Program-made: the position numbers and the translations under genes
The notes under the pieces: generated by a model
Told to the model about the DNA's origin: nothing
What the model saw: the letters and a program-made list of their open reading frames with translations, nothing else
Database searches by the model: none
Part shown: one piece after another, positions 1 to 8,958 of the stretch
Numbering within the stretch: position 1 is the stretch's first letter
How the letters are laid out: the number at the start of each line of letters is the position of its first letter
Assembly (NCBI GenBank): GCA_046331425.1
Contig: JAXLQU010000006.1
Coordinates: forward strand, 120,023-184,022
Source of the DNA: JANNUT01 sp046331425
GTDB taxonomy: Bacteria > Acidobacteriota > Polarisedimenticolia > J045
Direction of reading: 5' to 3'
Length of the DNA: 64,000 nucleotides

Positions 1-422
1 CGCATCGCGGCCAGCCGGTGATGGCCGTTGGGCGCCCAATATTCCTCGTCGCTGGCGCGGTAGACGATGATCGGATCGAGGTAGCGTCCGACGCGTTCGA
101 TTCGAGACGCCAAGCGGGCCACATGAGCTACCGAAAGGTCGCGCTGATAGGGAGTTGGATCGACCATTTCGATCGGCAGCGTGGCGAGCACTTGCCACCG
201 TCCTCCGAGCGGATCGCGATAGGCGCCCAGCACCGCCCCGCCATCTTTGGCGATCTGGCGCATCAGTTGGGCGACCGATTCCGGCGCCTGGCCTTGCGCT
301 GTCTCGCTCGGGGTCAATCCTCGGCTTCCCGCCGCAGGCGCAGGTTTACGGGGTTTTATGCTGCGCTTGGGGCGAGGCCGCTCGGCCTCGACGGGTGCTG
401 CCTTCTTCTTTGTTTTGGCCAT
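1..422 (-). CDS. ParB-like nuclease-domain protein, N-terminal part (runs off left edge)
   Basis: The gene reads leftward off the window, so only about 140 codons are visible. The first 45 or so residues are Lys/Pro/Ala-rich and probably disordered (MAKTKKKAAP...). From about residue 80 a ParB/sulfiredoxin-type domain starts: VDPTPYQRDLS, then a helix with VARLASRIERVGRYLDP, then the box NGHHRLAAMR, which corresponds to the GHRRLAA box of ParB proteins. The ATG at 420-422 has a GGAGGTCGCC ribosome site on the minus strand. ParB-fold domains bind or hydrolyse CTP in the partition proteins, and related stand-alone proteins serve many roles. The C-terminus is missing, so whether this is a chromosome-partition ParB or an accessory ParB-like protein cannot be decided. 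It diverges from the M16 gene. Confidence 0.75.
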   Translation of the reverse strand, partial: MAKTKKKAAPVEAERPRPKRSIKPRKPAPAAGSRGLTPSETAQGQAPESVAQLMRQIAKDGGAVLGAYRDPLGGRWQVLATLPIEMVDPTPYQRDLSVAHVARLASRIERVGRYLDPIIVYRASDEEYWAPNGHHRLAAM

Positions 423-507
423 GGCGACCTCCGCGAGTCCAGGCCAGCATACGCACTTCCTGGACAGTTACCTGCATTGCCTCGATTTCGATGGAGAGAC
501 CGGCACT

Positions 508-3333
508 ATGAAGCTCCTGATCGCACTGCTCAGTTTGTTGCCGTTTGCTGTGGTCGGAATGACGTTCGCAGCGCCCGCATCCGGGCCCAAGAAAGTCTTC
601 CCATACGAGGTCCAGCGCGAGACGCTGCCCAACGGATTGAAGGTCCTGATGGTGCCGATGCCGTCAGACGGTTTGGTCTCGTACTGGTCGGTGGTGCGCA
701 CCGGTAGCCGTGACGAGGTCGAGCCGGGCGTCACCGGCTTTGCGCACTTCTTCGAGCACATGATGTTCAAAGGGAGCGAAAACTATCCGGGCGGCGAATA
801 CGATCGAATCGTCGCCTCGATGGGGGCCGACTCCAACGCCTTCACGTCGGACGATCTCACCGCGTATCACCTGTCGATCACCAAGGAAGATCTGCCGACG
901 GTGATCAAGATCGAAGCCGACCGGTTTCAACGCTTGAAGTACAGCGAGGCAGAGTTCAAGACCGAAGCGGGCGCGGTGTACGGCGAGTACCGCAAGAACC
1001 GCACCTCGCCCGGCGGCGTGCTCAACGAAGCGGTGCTCGACAAGGCGTTCGACAAGCACACGTACAAGCACACGGTGATTGGCTTCGAAGCCGACATCAA
1101 GGCGATGCCGCAGCACTACGACTACTCGCTGTCGTTCTTCAAGCGCTTTTATCGGCCGGAGAACGTCGTGCTGTTGATCGTGGGCGATTTCGATCGGGCC
1201 GAAACGATGAAAGCGATCACCGCTGCGTATGGCGGTTGGGCCCCTGGGTATGTCGCGCCGAAGATCGAGCCGGAGCCTGAGCAGACGGCGATGCGTCGCA
1301 TGCTGGTGCCGTTCGAGGGCAAGACGTTGCCGCTCTTGTCGGTGAACTGGAAGGGCGAGAAGTTGATCGCCGGTGACAAGCAGATGCTCGCCGGCTTGAT
1401 GATGGGCGAGCTGGCGTTCGGCGAGACGTCGGAGATCTACAAGAAGCTGGTGCTGGAACAGCAGCGCGTTGAATCGATCGGACCTGACTTCGGGCTCAAT
1501 CGCGACCCGAACCTGTGGTCGGTGTACGCGCAGGTGAGAGACCCGGCCGATGTCGATGCCGTCGAGGCGGAGATCTGGCAAACGGTGGAATCGTTGCAGC
1601 GCACGCCGGTCGATCCAGCGCGATTGGCCGATGCGATCTCGCGCGAGCGATATGGCTTTCTGACCGGCCTGGACACCCGACGGCGTGGCCAGCGAGCTGC
1701 TCGTTTCATCGCCATCAGCGGCGATATCAACGTGATCGATCAGATGTACGCGACACTCGAATCGCTGACGCCGGCCGATCTACAGCAGGCGGCGCAGCGC
1801 TACTTGACGCGCGAGCGCTGCACGGTGGCAACGATTTACGCCAAGGCCGAGCCGCTCCCCGCGCAGAAGACAGCGGCTGTCGTGACGGCGCCTCCATTGA
1901 CGAATCCGCCGATTTCGTTGCCGGTCACCGACCCCAACGTGACGATCAAGCTGTGGTTCCGCGCCGGAAGCCAAGACGATCCGCCGGGCAAAGAAGGTCT
2001 GGCCTCGCTAACCGCAGCCTTGATCGAGGACGGTGGCACAACGCGCTTCCCTTACGACGAGATCTTGTCGCGTCTCTACCCGTTGGCCGCCGGCTACGGC
2101 GTCTCCGTCGACAAAGAGATGACGGTGCTCACCGCCTCGGTGCATCGCGATCTGGTCGATCGCTTCTATCCGCTGCTCTCGGACGTGCTGCTTTCCCCTG
2201 GGTTCCGCAGCGACGACTTCGAGCGAATCAAGAGCCGTCGACTGAACTTCTTGGAGAAGACGTTGCGCTTCTCATCCGACGAGGAACTCGCCAAAGCGAT
2301 GTTGTCGGCGCGCGTCTTCGCCGGCACGCCGTACGCGCATCTTGGCGTCGGCACCGTTGAAAGCCTCAAGCGCATCACGCTCGACGACGTCAAGCAGTTC
2401 CATGCGAAGTACTACACACGCGACAACGTCACGCTGGCGTTGGGCGGTGGGTTCGAAGCCGGCCTGCAGGCGCGACTCGCAGCCGACATCGCGCAACTGC
2501 CGGCCGGAAAGCCTGCTGCGGTTGCGGCCCCCAGCCCCAAACCGATTGCGGGGCGTCAGGTGGTGTTGGTCCAAAAGCCGGGCGAGAGCACCGCGATCAG
2601 CTTGGGCTATCCAATCGATCTGAAGCGCGGCTCGAAGGACTTCTACGCTTTGTGGATCGCCAACTCGTGGCTCGGTGAACATCGCAACCAAATCAGCCAT
2701 CTGTTTCAAGTGATTCGCGAACAACGCGGGATGAACTACGGCAATTACAGTTACATCGAAGCGTTCCCCAACGGCGGGCGTTTGACCATGCCGCCGCAGG
2801 GCGTTGGGCGGCGCGGGCAGATGTTCGAAATTTGGATTCGCCCGGTGCCGCACGATCGCGCGATCTTTGCGCTGCGCGCTGGACTGCGCGAATTCGACCG
2901 GCTGATCGTCGAAGGGATGAGCCAGGCGCAGTTCGACAAGCAGCGCAACTTTCTGCGCAAGTACTGCTTGCAGTTTGCCACCACGAGCGGTGAGAAACTC
3001 GGCTACGCAGTTGATGACAGGTTCTTCGGACTCGGAGCACCAGGCCATTTGGCAATGTTCCGCAAGGCGATGGACGAGATGACATTGGCCGACGTCAACG
3101 CCGTGATCAAGCGGTACTTCCAATCCAAGAACCTGGTGATCTCGATGGTTACGGCCGATGCGAACGCAATGAAGGACGCGCTCGTGTCGGGCAAGCCGTC
3201 GCCGATCAACTACGGCGAGATCAAGAAGTCGAAGGAGATCTTGGCCGAGGACAAGCAGATCGAGAAGTACCCGCTTGGGATCCGCGCCGAAGACGTGACC
3301 ATTGTTCCGGTGGAGCAGGTCTTCCAGAAGTAG
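508..3333 (+). CDS. M16 family zinc metallopeptidase (two-half pitrilysin type), secreted
   Basis: The product is 941 residues with an N-terminal signal peptide (MKLLIALLSLLPFAVVGMTFAA). The inverted zinc motif HFFEH lies at residues 80-84, and the distal Glu is in the EAGAVYGEYRKN segment about 75 residues later, as M16 enzymes require. A second, catalytically silent M16 half begins near residue 460 (ISLPVTDPNVTIKLWFRAGS). The length matches fused two-half enzymes of bacterial periplasms, which degrade peptides inside a closing chamber. The ATG at 508 was chosen because GGAGAGA precedes it and a signal peptide follows. A longer in-frame extension to 247 has no such support. The gene stands alone, with a strong terminator right after the stop. 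Confidence 0.93.
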   Translation: MKLLIALLSLLPFAVVGMTFAAPASGPKKVFPYEVQRETLPNGLKVLMVPMPSDGLVSYWSVVRTGSRDEVEPGVTGFAHFFEHMMFKGSENYPGGEYDRIVASMGADSNAFTSDDLTAYHLSITKEDLPTVIKIEADRFQRLKYSEAEFKTEAGAVYGEYRKNRTSPGGVLNEAVLDKAFDKHTYKHTVIGFEADIKAMPQHYDYSLSFFKRFYRPENVVLLIVGDFDRAETMKAITAAYGGWAPGYVAPKIEPEPEQTAMRRMLVPFEGKTLPLLSVNWKGEKLIAGDKQMLAGLMMGELAFGETSEIYKKLVLEQQRVESIGPDFGLNRDPNLWSVYAQVRDPADVDAVEAEIWQTVESLQRTPVDPARLADAISRERYGFLTGLDTRRRGQRAARFIAISGDINVIDQMYATLESLTPADLQQAAQRYLTRERCTVATIYAKAEPLPAQKTAAVVTAPPLTNPPISLPVTDPNVTIKLWFRAGSQDDPPGKEGLASLTAALIEDGGTTRFPYDEILSRLYPLAAGYGVSVDKEMTVLTASVHRDLVDRFYPLLSDVLLSPGFRSDDFERIKSRRLNFLEKTLRFSSDEELAKAMLSARVFAGTPYAHLGVGTVESLKRITLDDVKQFHAKYYTRDNVTLALGGGFEAGLQARLAADIAQLPAGKPAAVAAPSPKPIAGRQVVLVQKPGESTAISLGYPIDLKRGSKDFYALWIANSWLGEHRNQISHLFQVIREQRGMNYGNYSYIEAFPNGGRLTMPPQGVGRRGQMFEIWIRPVPHDRAIFALRAGLREFDRLIVEGMSQAQFDKQRNFLRKYCLQFATTSGEKLGYAVDDRFFGLGAPGHLAMFRKAMDEMTLADVNAVIKRYFQSKNLVISMVTADANAMKDALVSGKPSPINYGEIKKSKEILAEDKQIEKYPLGIRAEDVTIVPVEQVFQK

Positions 3334-3357
3334 ATCCAGTTCAAAACGAGTCACTCG

Positions 3358-3394
3358 AGGGGTGCGACGAGGCGGGTCGCACCCCTTTCTATTT
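3358..3394 (+). terminator. Intrinsic terminator after the M16 peptidase gene
   Basis: An 11-bp perfect stem (AGGGGTGCGAC at 3358-3368, GTCGCACCCCT at 3376-3386) with a 7-nt loop is followed by TTCTATTT. It sits 24 bases after the peptidase stop codon. Confidence 0.85.
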
Positions 3395-3525
3395 CGCCAG
3401 ACGCGGGCCGATACGACCGGTCTGGCTTGCGTCGGGCCGCAAAGACCAACTTTGCAGAGCGACCTGCCGCAACCGGCGCGTGATGGTACTTTCCCGGCTC
3501 TAGTTCGCTCGAGGAGAGAGGGTCC

Positions 3526-6500
3526 ATGCGCCGTTCGATGCTTTCCGCCCGCGCCCGAGGTGTCGCGCAACTGTCGCTCTGGGCTGTGGCTGTGTTTCTG
3601 CTTCCGGTTACTGGCTGGGCTCAACAGCCGCCGCAGGGCGCTCCGGCCCCCTCCAAACTGGTCGAGCGCGAACAAGGCGAAGAAGAAGAAATCAGAGAGC
3701 GTCGGGAGTGGTTCATCAAGAGCCGCTTGCAGGGCGTGCTCACGATGGATCAAGCGCGACGGCTTCGTGCCGAGGCCAGCGAGCAGACGGCTTTGCGCGC
3801 CGAACAACTGCGAGCGATGAAAGGGCGCGGCTTCTCCGACGCCAACAATTTCTGGACGCAGATGGGCCCGTCGGGCTCGCACTTCGGCGGCTGGGCCTTC
3901 GGTGATATCTCGGGACGCGTGACCGCGTTGGCGAAAGACTCTGCCGGCGCGCTGTATGTCGGTGGTGCGGCTGGCGGTGTTTGGAAATCGACCAACGATG
4001 GCTTGTCGTGGACCAGCTTGCTCGACGCGGTCGACACGCAGGCGGTCGGCGCGATTGCCGTCGATCCCAACAACACCAGCGTCGTTTGGGTCGCCACCGG
4101 CGATTACAACACGGGGTGCGAAGGATATTTCGGCGTTGGTATGTTGCGCAGCATCGATGGCGGCGCCAGTTGGCAAAAGCGCAACGGTAGCGGTGCGGTC
4201 ACGCTCAACGACGTGTCGGCATTTTCGGCGATGGTGGTCGATCCGCGTAACTCCAGTCACGTGCTGGCGGCTGCTACATCGCGCGGCTGCAGCAGTGGAT
4301 CGGGTGGCTCGGGCGGGATCTTCACCACCGATGACGCCGGGGCCACCTGGGCCGAACGGTTGAGCGGCGTCGCGGTCTACGCGCTCGCGCAAGATCAGCA
4401 GACCAAGGACAACTACTGGGCGGCGACCAACCAAGGAATCTACAAGTCGACCAACAACGGCGTGACCTGGACCAAGCAAACCGCGTCGAGTCTGCCGAGC
4501 AGCAACACCAGCCGCACCGAGCTAGCGATTGCACCGAGCAACGGCAACGTGGTGTACGCGCTGTTTGCCAACGGGCCTACTGGCACAGAATTCTGGCGCA
4601 CCATCAATGGCGGAACCTCGTGGACCAAGATGTCCAGCGGCAGCAACGCCTGCGACGGTCAGTGCACCTACAACATGACGCTTGCGGTGCATAGCACCAA
4701 CACCGACATCGTCTATCGCGGCACGGTGCTGCTCTTCAAGTCGATCAACGGCGGCAGCACTTGGACGCAGCTCACCAACGGTTGGGGTGGATCGCAGCAG
4801 GTGCATCAGGACACTCAGGAATTGTTGGTCGACGCGCTGGCGCCTGAAACCTTCTACGTCGGCTCGGATGGCGGTGTCTGGCGCAGCGTGGACGGCGGCA
4901 CCAATTACACCTGCCTCAACACCAACCTCAACATGACGCAGTTCTACGCAATCGACGTGCATCCCACCGATGGCGACATCATCTGCGGCGGCGCACAGGA
5001 CAACAGTTCATTGGCGCGCCCCACCGGCACCAACAAGTGGGAGCTTCAAACGGTGACCGGCGACGGCTTCGTTTGCCAAATCAATCGCGTCAATCCGAAT
5101 TACGCCTATATCACCTCGTATCCGAGCGGTGGCCCGAGCGTCTATCGCTCCACCACGGGAGTGTTCGGATCTTTCAACGTCATCACGGGCAGCGGCAGCG
5201 GCGTCAACTCGAGCGATCGCTGGAACTGGGTCACGCCGTACATTCTCGATCCGGTCACGCCGAGCACGCTGTATCTCGGCTCGCAACGGATCTACAAGTC
5301 GATCAACAACGGTGACTCCTGGTCGCCTGTTGGTCCGGCCGATCTGACCGGTGGTTCGGGCACGGTGTATGCGCTGGAGGTCAATCGCAATTTTCCCAAC
5401 GTCGTGTTTGCGGGAACCGAAAGCGGACGTGTGTGGCGCTCGAGCGACTACGGAATCAACTGGACCGACATCACCTCCGGATTGCCGGGTCGCGGGATCA
5501 ACGACATCGCCGCCGATCCGACCAACCCCAAGCGTGCTTTCGCCACCGTGGGTGGCTTCAGCACGGCGCACCTGTGGGAATGGACCGAAGCGGGCGGTTG
5601 GGTCGCGCGCGGCGGCGATCTGCCCAACGTCCCGGCCAATACGGCGGTGATGTTGTCGAGCAACGAGTTGTACGTCGGCACCGACGTTGGTGTCTTCCAC
5701 AGCACCGACGGCGGTGTCACCAACCTGCCGTTCGTCGATGGGCTGCCCAAGGGTTTGGTGGTGACCGACCTGAAGTACTCCGGCACGCTCAACAAACTCA
5801 CGGCCGGCAGCTACGCGCGCGGTGCCTGGCAGGTATCGCTCGATCCGGTCGGGCCGATCGTGATCTTCGATTCGATCGTGTTGCCGCTTACCGAAGTCGA
5901 TGGTGATGGCGATGGAAGCGTCGAACCGGGTGAAACGTTCGACGTCACCCCGAAACTCAAGAATGCGGGTGGCCTGATCGCGCTCGGGGTGCAGGCGCGA
6001 TTGTTTACGGCAACACCGGGTGTCACGGTCCTTCAGCCTTCGTCGCGCAGCTATGGCGATATTGCCGGCGGAGCCGTGAGCCCTGCAGCGACGCCATATC
6101 GTTTCACCGTCGATCCGAGTTTCCCCTGTGGTAGCACCATCGTGTTCGATCTGGTCAACGTCACATCCACCAACGCACCGGGCACGTACAGCGATCTCGA
6201 CGGAGCGTTCACCGTGACGGTGCTCAACAACTACCTCCCGCCGGCGGTGAGCAGTTGGCTGGACGAAGACTTCGATCCACTCCCCACGAGCGGCTGGACG
6301 CATCAGTTGCAGACCACCTCGCTCTTCGGGTGCAACGTGACCTGGAGGGACGACTGGAAGACCATCCAGAAGGACGCGGCTCACGGTCAGAGTTATCACT
6401 GCGGAAACGGACCCGGCACGCAATATCCCAAGAGCGAGTACGCGTGGTTGTATTACGGCGGCAAGGACTCCACCAACGGCCCGGGTATCGACATTCCTGC

Positions 6501-7227
6501 CGATGCGATGGACGCCACGATGACGATGGTGCACTGGTACAACACTCAAGCCGGTGCCGATGGCGGACAGGTCGGCATCGACTCCATCGACGACAACCAA
6601 GACACCTATGTGACGATCACGCCCAATGGCGGCTATACCGGCGCGTTGCGCAACGGTTTCTGCAATCCGCTCCAAGGCAAGCAGACCTTCAACGGCACAT
6701 CGGGTGGGTGGATCACGACGACCTTCGATCTCACGAGCTATCGCGGCAAAAAGATCTACCTGGCGTTCATCTTCGGTTCCGACACTGCGGCATCGAGCAA
6801 CGAAGGGTGGTACATCGATCAGGTCAAGGTCGAGTCGCGCGTGGCCGGTCTGCCGGTATGTCAGACGACCCAGTGGCCTGGCTTGGTGCCGAACAACGCA
6901 CTGTTCACCAAGGTGGGTGGTGGACAAGTCCAAGCGACGTGGAGCAGTGCTTGCAACTCGGCTTCGCTTCCCAGCCAGTTGTATTCGATTCAGTCCGGCA
7001 ACCTCGACACACTCGCCTCCAGCGGTAGCTACACACACGCACCGTTGGCCGGTGCCTGCTCTCGCACATCGCCTACCACCTTCACACCGTCAGCGGGGAA
7101 CGAGTATTACCTTGTCGTTGCCAATCAAGGTGGTCGGGAAGGAGGCGCTGGAAAAACGTCTGCCGGTACCGATCGGCCGCAGGCCAGCACGGTTTGCGGT
7201 CAGTTGCGTGCGGCGGCTTGCCCCTGA
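3526..7227 (+). CDS. Large secreted BNR/VPS10-like beta-propeller protein with jelly-roll and Cys-Pro tail domains
   Basis: The product is 1233 residues with a signal peptide ending near ...PVTGWAQQ. About nine Asp-box (BNR) motifs of the form S-x-D/N-G-x-x-W are visible, for example STNDGLSWTS, SIDGGASWQK, STNNGVTWTK, TINGGTSWTK and SINNGDSWSP. They are spaced as in sialidase/VPS10 ten- or seven-bladed propellers (roughly residues 110-760). Next come an Ig-like segment with an acidic Ca-binding-like DGDGDGSVEPGE (about 790) and a MAM or jelly-roll-like domain ending GWYIDQVKVE (about 900-1105). The tail is fibronectin-like (NEYYLVVANQGG...AACP) and recurs in two other genes of this window. 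GGAGAGAG precedes the ATG. No sialidase catalytic residues were identified, so a surface or secreted binding role is more likely. The function is otherwise unknown. Confidence 0.85.
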   Translation: MRRSMLSARARGVAQLSLWAVAVFLLPVTGWAQQPPQGAPAPSKLVEREQGEEEEIRERREWFIKSRLQGVLTMDQARRLRAEASEQTALRAEQLRAMKGRGFSDANNFWTQMGPSGSHFGGWAFGDISGRVTALAKDSAGALYVGGAAGGVWKSTNDGLSWTSLLDAVDTQAVGAIAVDPNNTSVVWVATGDYNTGCEGYFGVGMLRSIDGGASWQKRNGSGAVTLNDVSAFSAMVVDPRNSSHVLAAATSRGCSSGSGGSGGIFTTDDAGATWAERLSGVAVYALAQDQQTKDNYWAATNQGIYKSTNNGVTWTKQTASSLPSSNTSRTELAIAPSNGNVVYALFANGPTGTEFWRTINGGTSWTKMSSGSNACDGQCTYNMTLAVHSTNTDIVYRGTVLLFKSINGGSTWTQLTNGWGGSQQVHQDTQELLVDALAPETFYVGSDGGVWRSVDGGTNYTCLNTNLNMTQFYAIDVHPTDGDIICGGAQDNSSLARPTGTNKWELQTVTGDGFVCQINRVNPNYAYITSYPSGGPSVYRSTTGVFGSFNVITGSGSGVNSSDRWNWVTPYILDPVTPSTLYLGSQRIYKSINNGDSWSPVGPADLTGGSGTVYALEVNRNFPNVVFAGTESGRVWRSSDYGINWTDITSGLPGRGINDIAADPTNPKRAFATVGGFSTAHLWEWTEAGGWVARGGDLPNVPANTAVMLSSNELYVGTDVGVFHSTDGGVTNLPFVDGLPKGLVVTDLKYSGTLNKLTAGSYARGAWQVSLDPVGPIVIFDSIVLPLTEVDGDGDGSVEPGETFDVTPKLKNAGGLIALGVQARLFTATPGVTVLQPSSRSYGDIAGGAVSPAATPYRFTVDPSFPCGSTIVFDLVNVTSTNAPGTYSDLDGAFTVTVLNNYLPPAVSSWLDEDFDPLPTSGWTHQLQTTSLFGCNVTWRDDWKTIQKDAAHGQSYHCGNGPGTQYPKSEYAWLYYGGKDSTNGPGIDIPADAMDATMTMVHWYNTQAGADGGQVGIDSIDDNQDTYVTITPNGGYTGALRNGFCNPLQGKQTFNGTSGGWITTTFDLTSYRGKKIYLAFIFGSDTAASSNEGWYIDQVKVESRVAGLPVCQTTQWPGLVPNNALFTKVGGGQVQATWSSACNSASLPSQLYSIQSGNLDTLASSGSYTHAPLAGACSRTSPTTFTPSAGNEYYLVVANQGGREGGAGKTSAGTDRPQASTVCGQLRAAACP

Positions 7228-7239
7228 GCTTGGCCTGTC

Positions 7240-7269
7240 GACGCCGGCGCGCAATCGCGTGCCGGCGTC
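7240..7269. terminator. Hairpin between convergent genes
   Basis: GACGCCGGC (7240-7248) pairs with GCCGGCGTC (7261-7269), and the inner bases extend the stem to about 13 pairs around an AATC loop. It lies between the stops of the BNR-propeller gene and the EVE gene. The T-tract is weak (CATTTCG), so it may end transcription from both sides imperfectly. Confidence 0.6.
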
Positions 7270-7282
7270 CATTTCGAAGCAG

Positions 7283-7744
7283 TCAGCCGCCGAGTTTGAC
7301 GATTGTTTTGAACTCGCTCGACGTCAGCGGCATCACCGACAAACGAGTGCCGCGCTGGAGCAGTTGCATGTTGGCCAACCCTGCCTCGGCACGCATCATC
7401 GCCAGCGTGACGACTCGCTTGAACGACTTCTCGAACGTGAGATCGACCGACAGCCAGCGGGGCGCCTGGATGGTCGAACCTTTGTCGTAGTACTCGGAGC
7501 GCTTGTCGAACTGCGTGGGGTCGGGGTAGGCCTCTCGGCTGATGATGCAAACCCCGACGGCTCCCGGTTCGGCCGTGGAGGAGTGATAGAACAACACTTT
7601 GTGGTCGAGCTTGACTTGATCGCGCAGAAAGTTGCGCGCTTGGTAGTTGCGCACACCTTCCCAACCGGTGGTTTGCTTGGGCGCGCGCTGCAAGTCGGCC
7701 AACGAGAAGACCGTTGGTTCGGACTTGAACAGCCAGTACGCCAT
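7283..7744 (-). CDS. EVE domain protein (THYN1 family)
   Basis: The 153-residue product covers one complete EVE domain, with start MAYWLFKSEPTVFSLADL and the diagnostic segments TGWEGVRNYQARNFL, DHKVLFYHSS and GVCIISREAYPDPTQFD. EVE domains are PUA/YTH-like folds that bind modified nucleotides such as 5-methylcytosine derivatives in DNA or methylated bases in RNA. Stand-alone bacterial copies are common and their cellular role is unsettled. The gene ends convergent with the propeller gene. Its start lies immediately downstream of the two amidohydrolase genes on the same strand (2-base gap to 7747), so it is probably the last gene of that operon. Confidence 0.92.
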   Translation of the reverse strand: MAYWLFKSEPTVFSLADLQRAPKQTTGWEGVRNYQARNFLRDQVKLDHKVLFYHSSTAEPGAVGVCIISREAYPDPTQFDKRSEYYDKGSTIQAPRWLSVDLTFEKSFKRVVTLAMMRAEAGLANMQLLQRGTRLSVMPLTSSEFKTIVKLGG

Positions 7745-7746
7745 CG

Positions 7747-8958
7747 TCAGCGTTGCCCTTCGAACTCGAGTTTGCCGTCGATCAAAGTGCCGACACAGTG
7801 CGAGGTGTACTCGAATGGATCGCCATCGAACAAGGCAATGTCGGCATCTTTGCCCGGTTGGAGCGTCCCCACGCGATCGGCAATCCCCAGCAGTTGTGCC
7901 GCGTCGCGCGTGATCATCGCCAGCGCATCGTCGAAGCCGAGCCCGTTTGCTGCGGCGAGCGCCGCTTCGAACAGGATCACGCGCGTCTTGGGCACGTACC
8001 CTTCGTAGCCGCTACCCATCGTGATGAACACGCCTTTGCTACGAAGCAGCGCCGGAAGTTCAACCGTCGCGTTGGCCTGCTCCCCCACGGCGCGCATCAT
8101 CGAGGCGCGCGCAATCACCGGAACGCTGGCTTGCTTCAGCGCATCGGCCAACAAATAGCTCTCCGCTGCGCCGTCCAACCACAGTTTCAACTTGAACTCT
8201 TGCGCGAGTCGCAGTGCCGTGTCGATATCTTGTGCACGCTGCGCGGTGATCATCAGCGGCGTTTCGCCCTTCAGCACCTTCGCCCACACATCCAACTTCA
8301 GGTCGCGCGACACCGGCTCTTCCGGTTTGGCCTTCGCCAGCTTGGCGACATATTCCTGCGCCTTCAGCAGGTCGGCGCGCAGCATCGCCATCTGTTTGCC
8401 GCGCGTGCCGGGCGACTTTTCGCCCTTCAACGAACCTGGGCCGAGTGTGGCTGCGACCGCTGCGTCGGCGCGAACCAGGGCTTCCTCGACGGTCGTGCCG
8501 TGCAACTTCACCACGATCGTTCCACCCGACACTGTTTCGCCGGGCGCATGCCCGGTGTGCACGGTGGTCACACCAAACGAGCGCAGGTACGGCACCAATG
8601 GGTCGAGCGGGTTGTATGCATCGATGGCGCGCAACTCCGGTTGAATCGGAGACGAACCTTCGAGCTGTTCTTGGTCGTGCGCTTGGTCCTTGCCATTCAG
8701 CAAGCCCGACAACCCGACGGTACCGTGCGCGTCGATCAGTCCCGGAGTCACCACCGCTGCTTCGAGAGTTTTCCAACCGCTCGGGATATTGATGCTGGAC
8801 GCCGGGCCGATCGCTTTGATCTTGCCGTTTTCGACCAGCACGACGCCGTCTTTGATGGCGGGGCCGGCCACGGTGTGGACGATGCGCCCCTTGATCCCGA
8901 CCTGTGCAACAGCCGGCGTGAACGCCAACGCGAGACAAACGATGCCGAGCGCCCTCAT
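7747..8958 (-). CDS. Periplasmic amidohydrolase homologue with incomplete HxH metal motif
   Basis: The 403-residue product has a signal peptide (MRALGIVCLALAFTPAVA). It shows the imidazolonepropionase-like amidohydrolase layout: an N-terminal composite beta domain (VLVENGKIKAIGPASS), strand 1 (VVTPGLIDAHGTVGLSG), and the C-terminal return with LQPGKDADIALFDGDPFEYTSHCVGTLIDGK. The usual strand-1 metal motif HxH reads H-G-T, so the second metal-binding histidine is absent. This subunit may therefore be inactive, mononuclear, or active only together with its neighbour. The start codon overlaps the stop of the upstream paralogue by four bases (ATGA), so the two are translationally coupled and could form a hetero-oligomer. 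The substrate is unknown. Confidence 0.85.
   Translation of the reverse strand: MRALGIVCLALAFTPAVAQVGIKGRIVHTVAGPAIKDGVVLVENGKIKAIGPASSINIPSGWKTLEAAVVTPGLIDAHGTVGLSGLLNGKDQAHDQEQLEGSSPIQPELRAIDAYNPLDPLVPYLRSFGVTTVHTGHAPGETVSGGTIVVKLHGTTVEEALVRADAAVAATLGPGSLKGEKSPGTRGKQMAMLRADLLKAQEYVAKLAKAKPEEPVSRDLKLDVWAKVLKGETPLMITAQRAQDIDTALRLAQEFKLKLWLDGAAESYLLADALKQASVPVIARASMMRAVGEQANATVELPALLRSKGVFITMGSGYEGYVPKTRVILFEAALAAANGLGFDDALAMITRDAAQLLGIADRVGTLQPGKDADIALFDGDPFEYTSHCVGTLIDGKLEFEGQR

Noticed and set aside
2272..4479. 735-codon open frame on the minus strand
   Set aside because: It lies opposite the M16 and BNR-propeller genes, has Arg/His-rich composition typical of the antisense of GC-rich genes, and no start signal or family motif.
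5008..7038. 676-codon open frame on the minus strand
   Set aside because: Antisense of the BNR-propeller gene; low-complexity Arg-rich translation and no ribosome site.
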